From positions 70,770,150 to 70,834,149 of the forward strand of contig CP154954.1 of NCBI GenBank assembly GCA_039621445.1: a stretch of 64,000 bases of DNA, read 5' to 3'. The stretch comes from Euglena gracilis. Its lineage: Eukaryota; Euglenida; Euglenophyceae; Euglenales. The position numbers and the translations under genes are program-made. Under the pieces are notes generated by a model. The model was given only the letters and a program-made list of their open reading frames with translations. It ran no database searches and was not told the origin of the DNA. This document shows positions 47,634 to 64,000 of this stretch, one piece after another. Within the stretch, counting starts at the first letter, position 1; each line of letters starts with the position of its first letter.

Positions 47634-48935
47634 CTGCACGGAAAGAAAACAGGTGGTTGACCTTTCAGGTGTCGGAACCCCCACATTGGTGGGCCAGGGG
47701 GGAGATGGTTGACACCCCCCACCCACAACCCATAATTCCATTCAGCCCTGCCCGTTGCAGGCCGCAGCGTGGCCGGCAACGCTAGCAAGGTGACCCCACG
47801 GTGGTGCCGGCAACAAAGTGGACCGGAGGCACTGTGTGTATTAAAAAAAGCGCACAAGAAACAAATTGTCCGATGCCCAAATTAACGACTCAAAGGCCGT
47901 GAAACTGTACAGTTTCGACAAGAATGATGGAAAAAAAATGATGAGGGAGAATGAATGAGAAATGGGAGAAAATGAGAAATTCTCAATTTAAGAAAAACAA
48001 TGATGGGAAAATTCAACTTCCACGGAAGATTGGAGTGCTTTTCCCAATTGTGATAGAAATTTTTCGTCAAAAGAGTAAATCAAAAACCAAAAAAAAATGG
48101 TCAAAATGTTGTTCTGGGTGTCCTTTTTGCGGTTTTGTATTAAAAACAGACTGCAAAAATGACGATATATCATACCTCCATCCTTTTGTGTGAAATTTGA
48201 CTACCGGTGAATGTGTCCTCCGAAAGGGCGTAGAAAGGTGCGGGGAGAAAAGGACGAGAGGAAATGATGCGAAAGATTGGGTGGTTTCCCATCTTTTTTG
48301 TTTCCTGCCATTTTTGTCCGGACTAAAATTTTTCAGGCCCTCTAGATTCCAAAATATTCTCTCATTTGAATATTAACATTTGAATTTCAAAATTCACCAT
48401 TTGAAATGGTTGCACACCAGGAATATTGTGAACCAGAGGCCCCAAAAAAGGAATGGAGATAACCACCAAGAGCGACGAAATTTGTTGCCTGGAGGATTCA
48501 AACACCACCGTGCACGCGTACAATACCAAGCAGGTACACCCGACAGTGACCTTGCGAGGGACATCACTGGTAGAGCTTTCAGCTGGTTGAGGTTCACAAA
48601 AAGTCCCACAGCAACAGATAACAGGAAAACCACTGGACAACAAATTTTGAAATGTGGTAATTGCATTAATTGCATTAATTGCATTTTAATGAAGCTGTCA
48701 AGCACAATGATAATAAGCTGCAAACGATGTACACGTGACCTTTTCAACCAACGGGAATTGCGGGATTGGAGAAGGACCTTCGGATGAAACCCCTACTTGC
48801 CTTCCCATAGTCGCCTCGCACGTAAGATTGCCAGCATTGATTCACCGCCTCGAACGGGGTAGCTTGGCCACAGAGAGCTCCACCGAATAAAACGGGAGAA
48901 TGCTGATGAAATTTATGTGTGCATGTGTGTGGGTG

Positions 48936-48937
<2 letters not shown>

Positions 48938-49013
<76 letters not shown>
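48938..49013. repeat. (GT)n microsatellite
   Basis: Pure GT for more than 70 bases. Confidence 0.95.
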
Positions 49014-49016
<3 letters not shown>

Positions 49017-49505
49017 AAATATGCAACAGAGACACACAAAATAACCAATGCAAAAAAATGCAAAAAAATGCAAAAAAAAAAGTGCAAAAAAATTTAAGCA
49101 GCATGTAAATTCCTTTAGGACCTCCCCATGGCTTGCACACTTTTCCACTGGAGAGGACTTCGAAAATTTCGCCTGCCCGAAAATGCAACAACAAAAGAAA
49201 ATGTGCTGCGAAGTGATATGGTTGGTTCGTCAAGTTGCATCCACTAATATTTCATTGTACAACTATTGCAAATGTGAAATTGGTCCAAAATCGTGTGGAT
49301 TCAACTTCCGATTGTCTGAAAGTAAAGAAATTTGCCTGTTCAATTGCCCAAAACATAATCACAAAGGCAGAATATGGGACTTTTGACAAATTTTTGATCA
49401 CACAAAAATGCTAATTATGCAAAAAAAATGTGAATTCTCAAGACACTGGGCTATTCCAAAAATTAAAAATTGCAAAGTATGCAACTTGCATATACCCCCC
49501 GGCTG

Positions 49506-49757
<252 letters not shown>

Positions 49758-50500
49758 TGAAAAATCAGTTTTCGTCATTTTGGTGCCAAAAAGTGGGATT
49801 CTCAGTAATTTTTCACGGACCTTTTTCACTGTCACCAGAGCTTAAAGTAAAAATTAAAAAAAATTGGAGTTCGTCTGCTCGCAATTTTGATTAAGAGGAA
49901 ATCTGGATTTTGGCCCGAACTTTCCCTGAGAGCTGGTTTTTTGTTCTTGGGGGGGGGGGGTTGCCAACAAATTGCGTGTTTTCAGACTCTTGCATGTTTG
50001 TGACAAAGCAAACCATGTATTGTTCACAATGAAAAAAAAGCTCTGTGGGAGGAGTCTGATTATTCAACTTTTGCTCAGTCGACCCAGGGAGGTCCGGGCC
50101 AAAAACCAGTCACCCTGAGTCAGTCACTGAAAAAACCAGTCATCCCAGGGGGGGGGGGGTTAGGACTAAGGGAGTGGATGGTCCCTACCCATCTTTTCCA
50201 GTGCTCAGATATGGGATTTTTGGGTCCATTGCTGGAACCTCCAGGGAGCGGATATGTATAATGTTTTTGAGAGGTCTTGGATTTGGTTGGCGGGGTTGGT
50301 TTTGGGAGGTGCGTATTTGGTCAAAGTATGGGTCAGGACCAGGTGGTCCTTTAGCAAAAAAAAAAAAAAATGCCAGCGCTTCGCACTGAAGAAGAAATTC
50401 CCCTTCTTTTTGGGGGTCCATTGTTGGAACTGGCAGGCACTTCATCAGATTCTAAAATGTTTAAAAAAATTGAGAAATTTCTCTTCAAAACACACACAAA

Positions 50501-50640
50501 TACCCCCCCCCCGGAAACTGTCACCTGACAGGTTGGCCAGTACCGGAGACCCTGACAACTTCCTATCATGAAAGGTTGGCCGGCACCAGGGACCCTGACA
50601 GTTTCAGGGGCGGGACCCTGACAAGTTCTAGGGGTGTAGG
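50501..50640. mobile_element. CCTACC/GGTAGG family element
   Basis: Left TACC plus C-run and GGAAACTGTCACCTGACAGG; right end shortened to GGGGTGTAGG. It shows the same internal order as the other copies. Confidence 0.6.
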
Positions 50641-51005
50641 TAAATCTCCCAAGAAAACGAACTTGAAAAGATGGGCAACAGCCAGAGGGGTGGTGCTTAG
50701 ACAAGGGGGGGGGGGAGGTAGGGGTCTGACTTTTGGGAGGGTTAATGTATTACATTATGTGTTGGGCTGGTGGGGAGGGTGAATGAACGGATGGGATTTG
50801 GTGCACGACCCTATTGAGGACACATGGTGCCAGGTGATAGGCTGGTCAGAGCATTGCACGAAAAGGGGAAAACCCTGGCAGTAGGTTGCCCTCAACCTCA
50901 TACATCCACTCCTTCGAATCCGCCGCCTTGTTGGCGGCAAGCACCGTGTACAGTGTGGCGGGCCTCCCATCAATTGTGGAAAGGCCCCCTCTGCATGAGT
51001 ATGAA

Positions 51006-51516
<511 letters not shown>

Positions 51517-51665
51517 ATCACAGCCCACTGTTGGTGCTTTTATAATTGGACCCTGCATCCATGATTTTCCCCAGGGTACATTCCTCCGTCGTCTGCTCTG
51601 GCGCAGCACCTGCACCACAATCAGCAACAGAATTGTCAGTCGTTCGACGGGGGCCTAATCAGGAC

Positions 51666-62645
<10,980 letters not shown>

Positions 62646-62805
62646 CTGGAATTAGGCACACAAATACAGTAGGGGCACTGGAAGGGTACTGTGCACCTTC
62701 CTCCACTGAAGGACTCGCGACTCGCGACTTTTTGTATTAAATTCGCGGCTCGTTGGATGCCAATCCTGGCATCCAACAATCAGGGGTGCACAGTATGCGC
62801 ACCCC

Positions 62806-62932
62806 TACCCCCCCCCTATGTCCAACGACCAGTAACCTCTGTCCTCCGACCGGGGGGGGGGGGGGTCGTTGGACATAGGGTAGTGACCAAAAAGGTGTCC
62901 TCTGACCGGGGGGGTGGTCGTTGGACATGGGG
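62806..62932. mobile_element. C-run/TATGTCCAACGACC inverted-end element
   Basis: Left CCCCCTATGTCCAACGACC pairs with GGTCGTTGGACATAGGG (62864-62880) and again with GGTCGTTGGACATGGGG (62916-62932), so the right end is present twice. Interior TCCTC(C/T)GACCGG units. Confidence 0.55.
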
Positions 62933-63100
62933 TCAAAAAAAAGTTGGTGGGCACCCGGGTCCCTACCCACCCAAAAATGCCCCAATTTTCCCTTCCGGCG
63001 CTTCGCGCCGAAAATTTTGGGCAATTGTGACAAATTTCTGTCCAAAAAGTGTCAAAAATGGCATTTTAGCCAAATTTTTGGCCAATTTTTGGGCAAAAAT

Positions 63101-63120
63101 CCTAACCCTAACCCTAACCC
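63101..63120. repeat. Interstitial telomere-type repeat (CCCTAA)x3
   Basis: CCTAACCCTAACCCTAACCC sits exactly at the left boundary of duplication copy 2. CCCTAA/TTAGGG is a common eukaryotic telomere repeat, but this is too short to be a chromosome end. Confidence 0.7.
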
Positions 63121-63121
63121 T

Positions 63122-64000
63122 GCGGAGGAACGGCGCCTGAGAGGGGTTGGGATACTGCCCGTGCCGAACCACCAGCCATTGAGGAGTTTCCCTCTCCATG
63201 GTCGGACCCCCCACCTTGGGGTCCGACCCCCTCGGCACAGCAGGATGGGGGCCCACAGGCTCCCCTGGTGCTCTGGGCTGCCTGCCCATTGCAGACACAC
63301 CCCCGGGGGAGTCAATTTTGGGCCCCGGTGCCTGTTAACCAAGCCAATTCCTCCTTGAATGGCCATTTTTGGGCCCCGGCACCTCTGGTGCCGGGGGGAG
63401 TGCAACCCTCCTCCGTACCCACAGCACCCCCCAGGGGCGAAATTCATTAAAAAGAGCCTGGACCCCACCTCTCCTCCGGTGGCTGAGGGTTCTCAGCAGT
63501 CATACTCCATGCCAAAACTCCACCGATGTGCATGGGAAAACGCTGTTGTACACGATGGCAAATTAAAAAACGAAAGAATTGAACGACGGCAAACAGAAGT
63601 AATTTGCAGCCTGTGTGATGTGGCACCAGACGATGAAAATCGATCTCCTTCCATCCTCCAAAAATGGCCCAAAAATTGCAAAAGTGTTCTGTTTTTATTG
63701 TTCTATCCTTTAACAGCTCAGACCCCCCATACCCCCCATACCCCCTTTCTTTTCTTCGATTTTTTTCGAATTTTTGACCCAGAAATGACCCAAAATCCAT
63801 GGGTTTTTGGCCAAAAAAAAACGGGGCGCCGGGGGGTCGAAAAACAGTCATTTTCGGCTAAAAACTGTTTTTCCGGGTCCGGCAGGCCAAAAAGCATGGT
63901 TTCGGGCAAAAAAAAAATCGATTTTTTTCGACTTTTTTTGTATTTGGCCCCAAAATCCATGGGTTGGTGGCCAAAAACAGGGCGCTGGAGGGTCGAAAAC
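63122..64000 (+). repeat. Direct duplication, copy 2, running off the window
   Basis: Begins immediately after a CCCTAA array and stays aligned to the last base given, so its right end is unknown. No protein-coding signal was recognised in either copy. Confidence 0.9.

Noticed and set aside
63101-63120. Chromosome end
   Set aside because: Only three CCCTAA units, with unique DNA continuing on both sides.

Overview
The window looks like nuclear DNA of a eukaryote, probably a protist or alga with bloated, intron-rich genes. It has no long intact reading frame, operon, ribosome-binding-site pattern or recognisable RNA gene. Short GC-rich islands of 45-180 bp have exon-like AG...GT borders and sit in kilobases of AT-rich sequence full of microsatellites, G-runs of 9 or more, and inverted-repeat elements. 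Same-strand tandem gene copies with huge introns recall dinoflagellates and their relatives, but the taxon is an inference; nothing here fixes it.

All recognisable coding islands lie on the minus strand and fit at least three head-to-tail paralogues. Gene A (about 16.7 to 3.2 kb, 3' end beyond the left edge) starts with ATG at 16689-16691. It encodes three units resembling the MHYT integral-membrane sensor domain, then a cytosolic linker. Gene B (about 33.3 to 21.6 kb) repeats part of the MHYT exon series and continues into exons resembling a class III adenylate/guanylate cyclase catalytic domain. Gene C (about 62.6 to 51.7 kb, probably starting beyond the right edge) has a linker exon matching one of A and the same cyclase exons as B. 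The three partial views suggest one architecture: MHYT membrane sensor, linker, class III cyclase homology domain. In B/C exon comparisons several reading frames differ mainly at synonymous sites, which supports coding. The position expected to hold the second metal-binding Asp is Gly in both copies, so these may be degenerate or regulatory cyclases.

Layout on the plus axis: 0-3 kb, AT-rich with four TTGCCCAC palindromes; 3.2-16.7 kb, gene A; 17-21 kb, a segment duplicated at 34.6-38.5 kb, each lying downstream of its paralogue (B or C); 21.6-33.3 kb, gene B; 34.6-51.6 kb, repeat-rich DNA with weak candidate exons of C; 51.7-62.6 kb, gene C with very large (GT)n, (GTGC)n and (TTG)n arrays; 60-64 kb, a near-identical direct duplication of about 0.88 kb, one copy abutting three CCCTAA telomere-type repeats.

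The second theme is the repeat landscape. Several distinct small elements share one design: inverted ends carrying a C- or G-run close to the tip. Two have convincing 5-7 bp target-site duplications and several are flanked by TA. They look like non-autonomous DNA transposons (MITE-like) and account for many of the G-runs. No transposase was recognised. Splice sites and exon phases were assigned by eye and only partly agree, so exon borders are approximate.
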